Of a DNA stretch of 64,000 nucleotides, positions 1 to 10,358 are shown piece after piece. The notes beneath the pieces are model-generated. The model worked only from the letters and a program-made list of their open reading frames with translations. It was not told where the DNA came from and made no database searches. Every line of letters starts with the position of its first letter. The stretch's first letter is position 1. The translations under genes were made by a program, and so were the position numbers. Origin of the DNA: Neckera pumila (Eukaryota > Streptophyta > Bryopsida > Hypnales > Neckeraceae); contig OZ018410.1 in assembly GCA_963969595.1 (NCBI GenBank), positions 40,653,413-40,717,412 of the forward strand, written 5' to 3'.

Positions 1-422
1 CCTGGCAGGCTGGAACTAGAGTCTCCGGCTTCGTGACATCTCCTTGAACGAAAGTTACTCTCGATGACCCATAGGCTGCTTCACAACAGAAGTCACGTAT
101 CACGGATAAGCCATAGCTACTTGACGACCGGGCTAAAGCTCATCAAGACGAACCTAAACACACGCTCTCTTCAGATAAAACGTAGGAACTGATTCAAATT
201 TGAAGATATGTAATTGATATCCCAATCACCAAAATTAACTAATTAGCTTACCAACAGCGTTGAAACAAAAATATACGAAGTACTCAAATTTGAAATTGCA
301 GAACCAATAACCCGATTATCATAACTTAAAAACTTACCAATAGCTTTAGCGGCCCTTTCCTTATTTCGCACTAAACCATAAACTTGAAATTTATCCCCTG
401 ACGTCAGCAGCGTTTTCGTAAC
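1..422 (-). CDS. NAD(P)-binding SDR/NmrA-like oxidoreductase, partial, two exons, runs off the left edge
   Basis: Two exons can be joined on the minus strand. Exon 422-338 follows an AG at 424-423 and reads V-T-K-T-L-L-T-S-G, then VYGLVRNKERAAKAI, ending one base into a codon before a GTAAG donor (337-336). Exon 75-1 follows the acceptor AG at 77-76, restores the frame with two bases, and reads YGSSRVTFVQGDVTKPETL, then VPACQ. This is the N-terminal Rossmann layout of atypical SDR/NmrA-like proteins: a helix after the glycine loop, a strand ending in a charged VRN-type cofactor loop, then the GDVTDPxTL strand-turn. The family binds NAD(P)H and acts as reductase, epimerase or redox sensor; which one cannot be told here. 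The glycine-rich loop should lie in an exon upstream (higher coordinates), which I could not find. The C-terminal part lies outside the window. The exon phases agree, which is the main support. Confidence 0.62.
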
Positions 423-1774
423 CTGCAACATGTCCTCGTTCTGTCAGGACTTACATGTCCAAAACAGGACTGACAAACGTCACACAAAGGCAGAGTTCTC
501 TCACGAGCACTAATCCATTAGGCATTAGATTGTCCTCTATCAGTGGGAAAGTAACTGTATATGATAAGCCGCATGTTATATAAATCACAACTGAATACCC
601 GCCAAGCCCTAAATCTATGTAATTGTACACAGAAATCCAGACTGTTTCGGCATGCTGCCATTGCAGTCTACTTTTGAAATTAGTATTCCTCCTGCTCAAG
701 AGTGGTAGTGCAGAGGTTTACCTCAAGACCTACTCCGCTGCTACAACCCACGACGAGCACTTTGAGTTTATGACTCATATTGGCAGGTCTGATACGTTAG
801 TCCGTTCTCTACATACAATAACGAAACCAAGGGTTAGAAACTCCCAACTACACCCAAGATTACAGATTCACGAATTCAAAGAATCGTCATCATCCAAAAC
901 ATTCCCAGAAGGAGAAACAACCCAGGATGAATCACCCAGAATGAAACAAAATTCAGCATCCAGAGAGGAGATAATTGCTTACATGAAGGATTCCCGTTGC
1001 AAGCATGATAAGTTAATTTCGTTCTCTAAACACAATAACAATACCAAGAGTTCGAAACTACTGAGTACACCAAGATTAGGGATTTATGTCCACAGCAAAG
1101 CAATTGCAGAGTAGCCACAAATACGTAAATCGGGATCTAAACTCCCGCTCGACGACCCATTTCCTGGATCCCCAATTTCAACTAAACCCCTAAAAGCAAA
1201 ACCTCGTATCAAACCCAAACTCACACAAGAAGGGCACCCCCCACAAACCCAATCATGCATGTAAGGACAAAAATGAAATTCAACACCTCGAGAGGAGATG
1301 ATTGCTCACAGGTATGAACGATTCCAGGCCAAGTTGATTAACGAAGCGACGCCGATCGCATCACTCAGGGCCTCAAAATCGCATCCAAAAGCAACGTCAA
1401 GCAACTCAAATAAGGGTCGCTTCTTCGTCCGATTGCGCCATTGTTGAGATTGCAAAAATTTTAATTAAAATTAACGTGGAATTCTACATGCAGTGGGCCG
1501 AAATAGTAAACGGTAGGCGATGCTGTGGCAGTGCAGAGGACTGACTGACTCGACGTGAGGAAGAAGTCAGTGTGCTCTGAAGTCTGAACCAGCTGCCCGT
1601 ATGTTGCACCGGAGGCCTCTCCGCCCTGCACGTGGCGGCCTCCATATCTTCGGCGCCACCTCCAATTGGCTCTCACATCCACGTCGCCATTTTCATTTCG
1701 AACAAGCGGGGATGGATGGTTTCCTTGTTTTTTCGTTGGATGATGTGCAGTTTGTACTCTGTTCCGATGTGGGT
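423..1774. other. Less AT-rich flank of the SDR gene, no supported coding exon
   Basis: Base composition is more balanced than in the deserts further right, so this is probably promoter, 5' UTR or intron of the minus-strand SDR gene. Open frames at 623-1114 (plus) and 1461-1682 (minus) show no motif I recognise and no clear splice partners. I do not call them genes. Confidence 0.35.
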
Positions 1775-1935
1775 TTTTTTTTCATTTTTTAATGAAGTGC
1801 CAAAGTGGCGATATTGAATGTTATAGTGGTGCTCCAAATTTCAACATTCATCCACACATTGGATAGAAAATAAACATTAGCATATATTACATATACATAG
1901 TTCAGTTTTCGTCCACAATCATCCAAGAACTTTTT
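1775..1935. repeat. Dispersed repeat, inverted partner of 30535-30690
   Basis: The stretch around TGAAGTGCCAAAGTGGCG and GTGGTGCTCCAAATTTC, ending near CCACAATCATCC, reappears as its reverse complement at 30535-30690 with modest divergence. No terminal repeat or ORF is visible. The rest of 1936-2277 is poly-purine/pyrimidine-rich AT sequence in which I see nothing else. Confidence 0.6.
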
Positions 1936-2277
1936 TTAATTCGAAGTTTTTTGGCAATTTTTCACCCTTTTAATACTATTTTGTTTTATAGGCTTAGTGT
2001 GGGGCCCATTATTTTGGTGCAAATTGACGACAAATTGTTAAAAAAAAATTTGTAATGTAGTGGTGAAATTTTAGGGGGGGGAGGGGATTGTTGATTTCTT
2101 AATTTTTGATTTTTTGATTTTTTGGGGGAAAAAAACATTTTTTTTGTTGCCAAATGATGACTGATTAGCATTAAGCTTAACCCTAGTAGGATGCCTTGGA
2201 CACTACGTGTACAATCGGTGATTTCATTTGAGACTGTAGGGCAGCAAAAAATACTTTTTAATCCAATATTCCATACA

Positions 2278-3205
2278 TTAACCCCTAAAGGACCAAGGCC
2301 TTTTTTCTGCCAAAAACCTCTCAAAACTGCCATTTCTAGAGCAAAGAGTAAAAGAATCTGAAAATTGTTTTTTTTGCACATCCAACCATAAGATCTTATA
2401 TCTAACTAGTATGACAATGTGTGGAAAAAATTTCAAAATTTTTGACTACACAGATTGCAAGATATTTGCGTTTAAAGTGAAAAAAACAAGATTTTCAGCA
2501 CATTGCGGGACTAGAGTTTTTGATTTGGAACATTTTTAACTTAAGTTTTTTGCACTACAGAGTTTTGAGCTCTAAATATTTATAGTGGAGAATTGAATTG
2601 AGAGTCTAGGGAAAAAAAAGAAATTCAAAAAAACTTAATTTTCATTCTTAAAAAAATTGTTAAGTAGAAGATAGTATAAGATAGAAGGAAAATCTAAAAT
2701 ATTAATATCTTTTAGATGGAATTAAAATGCACTAATCCCAATGGTGAGATCGTTCTAGCAAAAAAACTAAACCATATGGAACTTTTTTTTTGCAAAATTG
2801 CAGAAATTGCATTCCAAAATGAATCCTACAAGTTATTTTTTTCAAGAAGATGCTCTAATTGCCCGAAAAACAAGATTGTCCACAACTTTCTCATAAAAAT
2901 CCAATTGAAATGAATCAAAGCTTCTCAAATAGGCAAAAACATAATCTATAAGGAAAAAAAAAAAAAATTTAAATTAAATTATTTGCAAAAAAAATTTGCT
3001 GTCCGCTCTCCCCTGTTTTGAGCTTATTTGGGCATAACTTTTGTTCCTGGGCACCGATCGAAAAAAAAATTATATTCCCACAAAGCTTATGAGTTTTTCT
3101 ATCTTCATAAAAAGTTTCAAAAAATCACAACAAAAATTCAGCCCATAGGTACCTGCCCAAAATCCCATTTGTCCCTCGAACAGACAATGGTCCTTTAGGG
3201 GTTAA
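2278..3205 (+). mobile_element. piggyBac-like non-autonomous element, copy 1 (928 bp incl. both TTAA)
   Basis: It starts TTAA-CCCCTAAAGGACCAAGGCC and ends GGTCCTTTAGGGG-TTAA, so a 13-14 bp terminal inverted repeat is flanked by a TTAA duplication. The two ends differ beyond the TIR. The left end continues with a TTTTCTGCCAAAAA block. The right end carries a TGTCCCTCGA-type block just inside the TIR. The interior is AT-rich with conserved blocks (CATTTGGATTTGTTATGAG, AAAAGTTATGCCCA, TCTCACCATTGG) shared by all copies. It has no DDD transposase or other convincing ORF, so it must be mobilised in trans. TTAA targets and CCC-starting termini are the established hallmark of the piggyBac superfamily; the assignment is by termini only. 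Confidence 0.85.
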
Positions 3206-3386
3206 ATTAGGTTGTTTGTTTTGTTTTGTTTTATTTTGTTTTTTATAGTCAGATCTATAGAATTGTGTGTTTCTAGTCGCATTTTTGGTATTGTTAGAAA
3301 GTTCTTTGCAAGGAAGGATGCATAAACAATTTGTTCCATACAATGTAGAAGTTATGGATTTTTGAGTTATTTTTAGACCAAGTTAA
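3202..3386. repeat. Tandem ~250-bp unit T1 (shortened)
   Basis: Begins TTAAATTAGGTTGTTTG and carries the unit's core blocks: a GATCT-AGAATTGTG segment, TTTTTGGTATTGTTAGAAAG, and GCAAGGAAGGATGCATAAAC. Compared with units at 6398, 8941, 10355, 10786 and 11045 it lacks the tail. It links two piggyBac-like elements and shares its boundary TTAAs with both. Confidence 0.75.
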
Positions 3387-4076
3387 TCCCAAAGGACCTT
3401 TGTTCCTTTAGGACAAATGGGAATTTTTGGACAAATTCATACGGGCAGAAATTTTGTCCTGATTTTCGTAAACTTTTTTTGAAGATAGAATAATTGATTA
3501 GCTTTGTGTAAAATATAATTCTTTTTCAATGGGTACCCAAGAACATAAGTTATGCTCAAAACAGTGAAGAAGGGGGGAGGGGGAGGAGGAAGGACAGTAG
3601 AAAAAAAATCCAAAAATTCGATTTGAAAAAATTCTAATATTGGATCAAATTTAAAAAAATTCTAACAGATAATATTTTTTTTCTACATGAAAAGCTTTGA
3701 TTCATTCCATTTGGATTTGTTACAAGGAAGTTATGGACAATCTTGTTATTTGGACAATTAGAACATATTTTTGAAAAAATAACTTGTAGGATTCAATTTT
3801 GAATGCAATTTTCACAATTTTTCAAAAAAAAAGTTTCACATAGTTTAGTTTGCTTGCTAGAACAATCTCACCATTGGAATTAGTGCATTTTAATTCTATT
3901 TTAGAGATATTTATAATTTAGATTTTCTTTCAATTTTATATCTACATCTATTCAACAATTTTCTTAAATATGAAAATTAAGCTTTTTTAAATTTTATTTT
4001 ATTTTATTAGACTCTCAACTCAATTCTCCATCATAAGGATTTAAAGCTCAAAATCCTATAGTGCAAAGAATTAAAG

Positions 4077-4997
4077 TGAACCCCTAAAGGCCCAAGGCCA
4101 TTTTTCTGCCAAAAAACACCCAAAACTGCCATTTTTTTAGCAAAGAGTGAAAAAAAATTAAAAAGGTTTCTCTTGCACATCTAACCATATGATCTTACAC
4201 CTAACTAGTATGAGAATGTGTGGAAAAAATTTCAGAATTTTTGGCCGCACAAATTGCAAGATATCTACGTTTAAAGTGAAAAAAACAAATTTTTCATCAC
4301 ATTGTGGGACTGGATTTTTTGACTTTGAACATCTTCAACTTAAAATTTTTACACTACAGAGTTTTGATCTTTAAATATTTGTAGTGGAGAATTGAGTTGA
4401 CAATCTAACCAAAAAAGAAATTCAAAAAAACTTAATTTTCATTATTAAAAATATTGTTAAGTAGAAGTAGGTACAAGATAGAAGGAAAACCTAAAATATT
4501 CATATATTTTAGAAGGAATTAAAATGCAATAATCCCAATGGTTAGATTGTTCTAGCAAGTAAACTTCACCATGAAAAAGAAGAAAATTTGAAAATTTTGA
4601 AAAATTGCATTCATAAATGAATCCTACAAGTTATTTTTTTCAAAAAGATGCTCTAACTGCTTGAAAAATTACAATGTCCATAACTTTCTCATAACAAATC
4701 CAACTTAAATGAATCAAAGCTTTTTAGATAGACAAAAATATAATCTATGAGAAAAAAAATACTAAAAAAAAAAAAATGCATTTTTTTTTGCTACCCATTG
4801 TCCCTTGTTTTGAGCTTATTTGGGCATAATTTTTGTTCCCAGGCACCAATTGTGAAATAAATTATATTCCCATGAAGCTGATCAGTTTTTCTACCTCTCA
4901 AAAAAGTTTCAATAAATCAAGAGAAAATTTCAGCCCGAAGGTACTTGCCCAAAAATGCATTTGTCCCTCGAAGGGACAACGAGCCTTTAGGGGTTAA
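4077..4997 (+). mobile_element. piggyBac-like copy 3, nested in copy 2
   Basis: Left end CCCCTAAAGGCCCAAGGCC preceded by TGAA (a one-base decay of TTAA), right end GCCTTTAGGGG-TTAA at 4994-4997. Length 921 bp. The right TTAA is shared with copy 4, which lies immediately next to it in opposite orientation. Confidence 0.85.
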
Positions 4998-5922
4998 CTC
5001 CTAAAGGACCATTGTCCCTTCAGGGGACAAATGGAATTCCAGGCAAGTACCTACAGGTTGAATTTTTGCCATGATTTTTTTAAACTTTTTTTGAAGATAA
5101 AAAAACTATTAAGGTTCATGGGAATATTTTTTTTTTTCAATCGGTGCCTGGGAAAAAAAGTTATGCCCAAATAAGCTCAAAACAGGGGAGAGCAGGCAGC
5201 AAAAAAATTTTGCAAAAAATTTAATTTTTTTTTTTAATTTTTTTTTCTTATAGATTATATTTTTGTCTATCTAGGAAGCTTTGATTCATTTCATTTGGAT
5301 TTGTTATGAGAAAGTTGTGGCCAATCTTGTTTTTCGGGCACTTAGAGCATCTTCTTGAAAAAAGTAACTTGTAGGATTCATTTCTAAATGCAATTTTTAC
5401 AATTTAAAAAAAAAAGTTCCACAAGGTCTAGTTTTTTTGCTAGAACAATCTCACCATTGGGATTAGTGTTTTTTAAATCCATATAAAAGATATTAATATT
5501 TTAGATTTTCCTTCTATCTCGTACCTACTTCTACTTAACAAATTTTGTAATAATGAAAATTAAGTTTTTTTGGATTTTTTTTTTCCCCCTAGACTCTCAA
5601 CTCAATTCTCCACTATAAATAATTAAAGCTCAAAACTTTGTAGTGCAAAATATTTAAGTTAAAAAATGTTCAAAGTCATAAAATCTAGTCCAGCAATGTA
5701 CTGAAAAACTTGTTTTTTTCACTTTATTGCAGATATCTTGCAATCTGTGCGGTCAAAAATTCTGAAATTTTTTCCCCACATTGTGATACTAGTTAGGTAT
5801 AAGATCCTACAATTAGATGTGAAAAAAAAAAAAAAAATTCAATTTTTTTTACTCTTTGCTATAGAAATGGCAGTTTTGAGTGTTTTTTGGTAGAAAAAAG
5901 GCCTTGGTCCTTTAGGGGTTAA
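4994..5922 (-). mobile_element. piggyBac-like copy 4, nested in copy 2, abutting copy 3
   Basis: Right end TTAA-CTCCTAAAGGACC, left end GGCCTTGGTCCTTTAGGGG-TTAA (5919-5922), 929 bp. It is head-to-head with copy 3 across a single TTAA, so one element evidently inserted into the target duplication of the other. The pair forms roughly 920-bp inverted arms. Confidence 0.85.
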
Positions 5923-6176
5923 GAAGGTTCAAAGTCAAATAGTCTAATCCCGCAATGTGCTGAAAATTGTATTTTTCCACTTTAAACAAAGATATCTTGC
6001 AGTCTGTGCAATCAAAAGATCTAAAAAAATTTCCACACATTCTCATACTAGTTAAGTGTAAGATCTATGGTTAGATTTTTAAAAAATTTTAAAAATTAAA
6101 GACTTTTTACTATTTGCTATAGAAATGGTAGTTTTGAGTGTTTTTTGGCAAAAAAAAGACATTGGTCCTCTAGGGG

Positions 6177-6646
6177 TTAAATTATCCTAAATTACGGACC
6201 ATGTGTCTCCGGTCACATTCTTGATACCATGAGAAAGCTCTATACAAGGAGGGGTGCACGAATTTGTTTTTTAGTGTTCTAAGTCACAATAAAAAATATA
6301 ATGAATTTCAAAGTTTTTATAAGTTAAAATTAGAAATTGCTTTTGTTTTTATTTTATTTTAATTGAAGCAATGGCATAGGGCACACTAGTCCGTACATTA
6401 AGTTAGGTTGTTTTGTTTTGTTTGTGATGGAGATCTCTAGAATAGTGCATCCCTCGAGTGCGTTCTTGGTATTGTTAAAAAGCTCTCTTCAAAGAAGGGC
6501 GCACAAACTTTGTTTTGTGGTATTCTAACTCATGGCAAAAAAGATTTTGAATTTTGAGTTTTTTCAGAATTTAAAAAAAAAAAAAATTACTTTTACTTTT
6601 TATTTTATTAAACTATGGCAAGTGGCATAGAGTATCCATACCTTAA
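6177..6646. repeat. Tandem units T2 and T3
   Basis: T2 spans 6177-6401 and T3 6398-6646. They meet at a TTAA (6398-6401), and each carries the GGTATTGTTAAAAAGCTC / GGGCGCACAAACTTTG core. T3 ends at the TTAA into which the next piggyBac-like element is inserted. Confidence 0.75.
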
Positions 6647-6674
6647 CCCTTAAAGGACCATTCAAGCATTTAGC

Positions 6675-7599
6675 GGTGCTATTTTGTGAGCGTGCAAGCA
6701 TGAGCGTATGAGCTTTGAGCGAGGATTATGTGAGCTTTGAGCTCAGAAATTTGAAAAAGCACTAGATAGTTAATAATATTTCTAAAATTGATTCCATCTA
6801 AAAACTTTGGTCAAAATTTACGATTTTTAAGAAATTTTAGTACCTATTACTATGGACCTATTACCATAGACCTATTAGTGTGGTTGTTTAAAATTCAAAT
6901 AAAAATTCAAGTATTTAGTGTTGTTTAAAATATTAGAAGTAAATATTATGAAAATAATAAACTCAATCAAAGTGGAGGATGAATAGAGATGGAAATAAGT
7001 TTGTATAGAATATTAATTGATCACTGTCCTACAGCAACGTGGGTTGTCTCGGGATTGATCGGAGGATACCAATAATTTTTTCTTGATGCATTATTGTTGG
7101 ACTTATTTAGATTTTTTTCTTAATTCATTCATAATTTCGTTGATATCTTTGTCATAGTGAATTTTAGTTTAATTGATCGTTGTCTTGTAGCATCATGGAT
7201 CTTGTTGTTGGCTATTCCTTGGTGCTAAGTAGAATCCCCTACTTGCAGAAGAAATTGGTTTTTTTTTGTTCTTTTTGTTTTTCTCCTGTGGCTAGAGGGA
7301 TATCCTTGGCGCCAAAGGATATGCAGCAACAAAAGGAGAGTGATCATAATTTCAATAGAATAACCTTCGTTGATTTCATACGAATTCTAATTAATAACCA
7401 ATTTATTTCTTTAAAATCTATCAAAGTCCAATAAATAGCAATCAAGGATGTTCAATGGACCATGATAATAGGTCCGTGGTAACAGGTACTAAACTTTATG
7501 AAAGGCAATAAAAATTTTAGATGGAATTCCAAAAAAGGCTTATGCTCATGGGCTCATAACCTCACAAGCTCACACTTACACGCTCACAAAATAGCAACC
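6675..7599. mobile_element. Long-TIR element (about 925 bp) inserted in a piggyBac-like terminus
   Basis: The ends GGTGCTATTTTGTGAGCGTG and CGCTCACAAAATAGCAACC are inverted copies. The similarity continues inward for about 200 bp (GATTCCATCTAAAA, TTTTAGTACCTATTAC, GGACCTATTACCAT against their complements near 7437-7540). Host sequence CTTAAAGGACCATT on the left recurs as CTTGAAGGACCATT on the right, suggesting a long target duplication (9 bp or more), as in Mutator-like elements. About 12 extra bases (CAAGCATTTAGC) sit between duplication and left TIR. The interior holds an 84-codon open frame (7180-7434) I cannot identify. A similar stretch (TTGATCACTGTCCTACAGC / TTGATCGTTGTCTTGTAGC) occurs twice. 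Family is uncertain. Confidence 0.65.
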
Positions 7600-8485
7600 T
7601 TGAAGGACCATTTTCCATTTGGGGGAAAAACGGAATTTTGGGCAAGTACCTACAGTCTCAATTTTTGTCCTAGTTTTTTGAAATTTCTTGAAAATAAAAA
7701 AATTGATTAGCTTTGTGGGAATATAACATTCTTTCCACTGATGCCCAAAAATAAAAGTAATCTCCAAATAAGCTCAAAACAAGAGAAAGGGGGTAGCAAA
7801 AAAAAAATTTAAGAAAAAATTCTCATAGATTATACTTTTATCTACATGGAAAGCTTTGATTCATTCCATTTGGATTTGTATTCTAGAAAACTATCTTGTT
7901 TTTTGGGAAATTAGAGCATATTCTTGAAAAAATAACTTGTAAGATTCATTTTTGAATGCAAGTTTTATAATTTAAAAAAAAATGGATCCACATGGTTTAA
8001 TTTTCTTGCTAGAACCATCTCACCATTGGAATTAGTGCATCTTAAATTTTCGTCTTTAGAGATATTAATTATTTAGATTTTCCTTTTATCTTGTACCTGT
8101 TTCTACTTAACAGTTTTTAAAGAATGAAAATTAAACTTTTTGGAATTTTTTTCCTATATTTTCAACTCAATTCTCCACCATAAAGATTTAAAGCTCAAAA
8201 CATTGTATTGCAAAAAATTAAAGTTAAGAAGTTAAGAAGGTTCAAAGTCAAATAATCTAGTTCCACAATATACTGAAAATTTTGTTTTTTTACTTTAAAT
8301 GCAGATATCTTGCAACCTGTGCAATCAAAAATTTTGAAATTATTTTAATACATTTTCATACTAATTAGGTATAAGATTCTATAGTTAGATGTGGGAAAAA
8401 AACGATTTTCAAATTTTTTTATTCTTTGCTATAAAAATAGCAATTTCAAGTGTTTTTTTGGTAGAAAAAAGGCTTTGATATTTCA

Positions 8486-8936
8486 TATACATAACATTCA
8501 GTAGCAGAGGAGAGGCCTGCCCTCCCCTCAACGAGATGGTGTGGAATATTCCACACCATTTCATCTGGGGAATGGAATGGTGTAGAATATTTCACACCAT
8601 CAATAGCTAACAAGATAGTTGGCGCTCACACTCGGCCCAATGCGCAGGTGAGAGCAGCCTCTCCTCGGATTGTTGAATGTTAATTGGACTATACCTCCAG
8701 ATTGTCAAAGCGTGGAAGCTCCAGCCAATGCAGAAGCATGTTGGGACCAATTCACCTATTGGCTCTCTTTCAATATTTGGACTTGGACGCCTAGTTTTTC
8801 AGGACAATTAATGTGTCAGTGGATTGGGTAATTAAGCACTTGCATTTTATTAAATAGCTCATTGTTGATGAGATTTGTGGATGAAGACAAGAAAACCAAA
8901 GGCAGCCTTTGTGAATGCTACTAAATGTTATGTATA
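8486..8936. mobile_element. MITE with TIR TATACATAACATTCAGTAG (451 bp)
   Basis: Termini TATACATAACATTCAGTAG and CTACTAAATGTTATGTATA form a 19-bp inverted repeat with one mismatch. Near the left end lies a perfect palindrome GGTGTGGAATATTCCACACC followed by a second, looser one (GGTGTAGAATATTTCACACC). It is inserted in the terminal bases of a piggyBac-like element. A fragment of the same family lies at 30150-30257. Confidence 0.75.
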
Positions 8937-8940
8937 GGGG

Positions 8941-9210
8941 TTAAATTTAGGTTGTTTGTTTAATTTATTTGTTTGTTATGACTGTGAGATTTTCTAGACC
9001 ATGGGTCCTCTAACTGCATACTTGGTACCGTTGAAAGGCCCTCGGCAAGGAAGGACGTACAAGCTTTGTTTTATGGGGTTTGAACCTACAGTTTGAAAGT
9101 TTTGGATTTTTGAGTTATTTTTTAATCTTAAATTAAAAAAATTATTTTTACGCCTATTTTGATTGTAGCAATGACACAAGGCGCATTTATACTATCTATC
9201 TATATCTTAA
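8941..9210. repeat. Tandem unit T4
   Basis: TTAAATTTAGGTTGTTTG... through CATACTTGGTACCGTTGAAAG and GGAAGGACGTACAAGC to the TTAA at 9207. Same unit as T1-T3, with both boundary TTAAs occupied by piggyBac-like elements. Confidence 0.75.
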
Positions 9211-10358
9211 CTCGTAAAGTCCCAAGGCTATTTTTCTGTCAAAAATGACTCAAAACTGCCAGTTCTGCTACAATCATCTAAGAAAAGAGAAAAAACATTT
9301 TTTAGAATCTAACCATAGGATCTCGTACTTAACTTATCTCAAATCATGTGGTAAAAATTTCATAAGTTTGACCTTACGAAATAGAAGATATTAGCATTCA
9401 AAGTTGGAAAAAATTGCTTTTTGAACATTGGCTTACAATTTCAGATGACTTTGACTGCCATTTGTAAAAGAAAATTGCACTACAGACTTTGAATTTAATT
9501 TTTTGCATGTTGAATAATTCAACTGAAAATCTAGGATAATTTTTTTTTTAAAAGACACTTAATTTTCATTTTTTAAAAATTGTTAAGTAGAAGTAAGTCC
9601 AAGATTGAAAGAAAAACTAAATCGTCAATAGCTCTAAGGTAGGATCAAAATACTACTAACATTAGAGGGGATTTGGCCCAAGCAAAAGGTTGCAAATTCC
9701 CAACTGCAGGGAACGAGCTGCGTTGAGCCACATCAGCCCAGCGCAGCAGTGTAACATGGCCGAACTTTGGCCACGTCATTTTTTTTAATTTTTTATATTT
9801 TGGTAATTAGGATTTCGACAGCAGCCCAATGTTCCTTCCTTGCATCGGGAACAAATTAGGGAACAAGCCTGAAACGGCCCTCCAATGCCTCCAAACAACA
9901 TCTAATGTAATACCAATGGTGAGATTGTTTTAGCAAGCAAACTTAGCCTTGTCAAACAATTTTTTTTATACAGTGAAAATTGCATTCATAATTGAATCTT
10001 ACAAGTTGTTTTTTCAAAAAAATGCTTCAATTGCCCGAAAAATAAATTGTCCATAACTTTCTCATAACAAATCCAAATGGAATGAATCAAAGCTTTCCAT
10101 ATAGATAAAATTACAATCTATGAGAAAAAAAAATTTGTGTGAGAAGAATTCTATCCGCCGCATCGAAAAAAAGGACCTTTTGTGCCATATCTTTTGCTCC
10201 CGAGCACCAATTGAAATCAAAATTATATTTCCATAAAGCCAATGTATTTTTCTATCTTTACAAAAAGTTTCAAAAAATAATGATGACTATTGAGGCCGTA
10301 GTAGCCTGCCCAAAATCCATTTTGTCCCCCGAAGGGACAATGGGACTTTAGGGGTTAA
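9207..10358 (+). mobile_element. piggyBac-like copy 6, carrying a PIF-like MITE
   Basis: Left end TTAA-CTCGTAAAGTCCCAAGGC, right end GGGACTTTAGGGG-TTAA at 10355-10358. It is more diverged than copies 1-5. The extra length is a 248-bp MITE at 9660-9907 inserted in the block that elsewhere reads CACTAATCCCAATGG. Confidence 0.8.
9660..9907. mobile_element. PIF/Harbinger-like MITE, copy H1
   Basis: Begins CATTAGAGGGGATTTGG and ends CCAAACAACATCTAATG. The flanks are TAA on both sides (9657-9659, 9908-9910). Other piggyBac-like copies show the empty site with one TAA. A 3-bp TWA duplication is typical of PIF/Harbinger MITEs. The interior contains the family block CCTGAAACGGCCCTCC and an ACGTCATTTTTT block. 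Confidence 0.75.

Larger units (their letters stand above)
3383..6180 (-). mobile_element. piggyBac-like copy 2, interrupted by copies 3 and 4
   Basis: The outer element is in reverse orientation: right end TTAA-TCCCAAAGGACC at 3383, left end ...GGTCCTCTAGGGG-TTAA at 6164-6180. It is split at its internal TTAA. The left part stops at 4080 (ATTAAAGTGAA) and resumes at 5919 with TTAAGAAGGTTCAAAGTC. The unbroken arrangement AAGTTAAGAAGGTTC is present in the copy at about 8228-8242. Without the insert the element is about 958 bp, the family's usual size. Confidence 0.85.
6643..8944 (-). mobile_element. piggyBac-like copy 5, with two foreign insertions
   Basis: Right end TTAA-CCCTTAAAGGACCATT at 6643 and left end AGGGG-TTAA at 8941-8944. 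After removing a 925-bp long-TIR element (6675-7599) and a 451-bp MITE (8486-8936), the remaining blocks follow the family order. The left terminus now reads GGCTTTGATATTT-[MITE]-GGGG. The uninterrupted form with the same GATATTTTAGGGG variant exists at 25761-25774. Confidence 0.78.

Noticed and set aside
623..1114. 163-codon open frame on the plus strand
   Set aside because: No domain, no codon bias I could see, and it lies in the flank of a minus-strand gene. Chance ORF is likelier.
1986..2381. 131-codon minus-strand ORF
   Set aside because: It runs across the border of a piggyBac-like element and consists mostly of low-complexity translations.
2278..3205. Tc1/mariner (TA) or PIF (TTA/TAA) origin for the TTAA elements
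   Set aside because: A 3-bp duplication would not be identical on both sides, and the CTAA-flanked copy at 43071-43650 argues for a 4-bp duplication.
7180..7434. 84-codon frame in the long-TIR element as a transposase fragment
   Set aside because: No catalytic or zinc-finger motif is visible and the frame is short.
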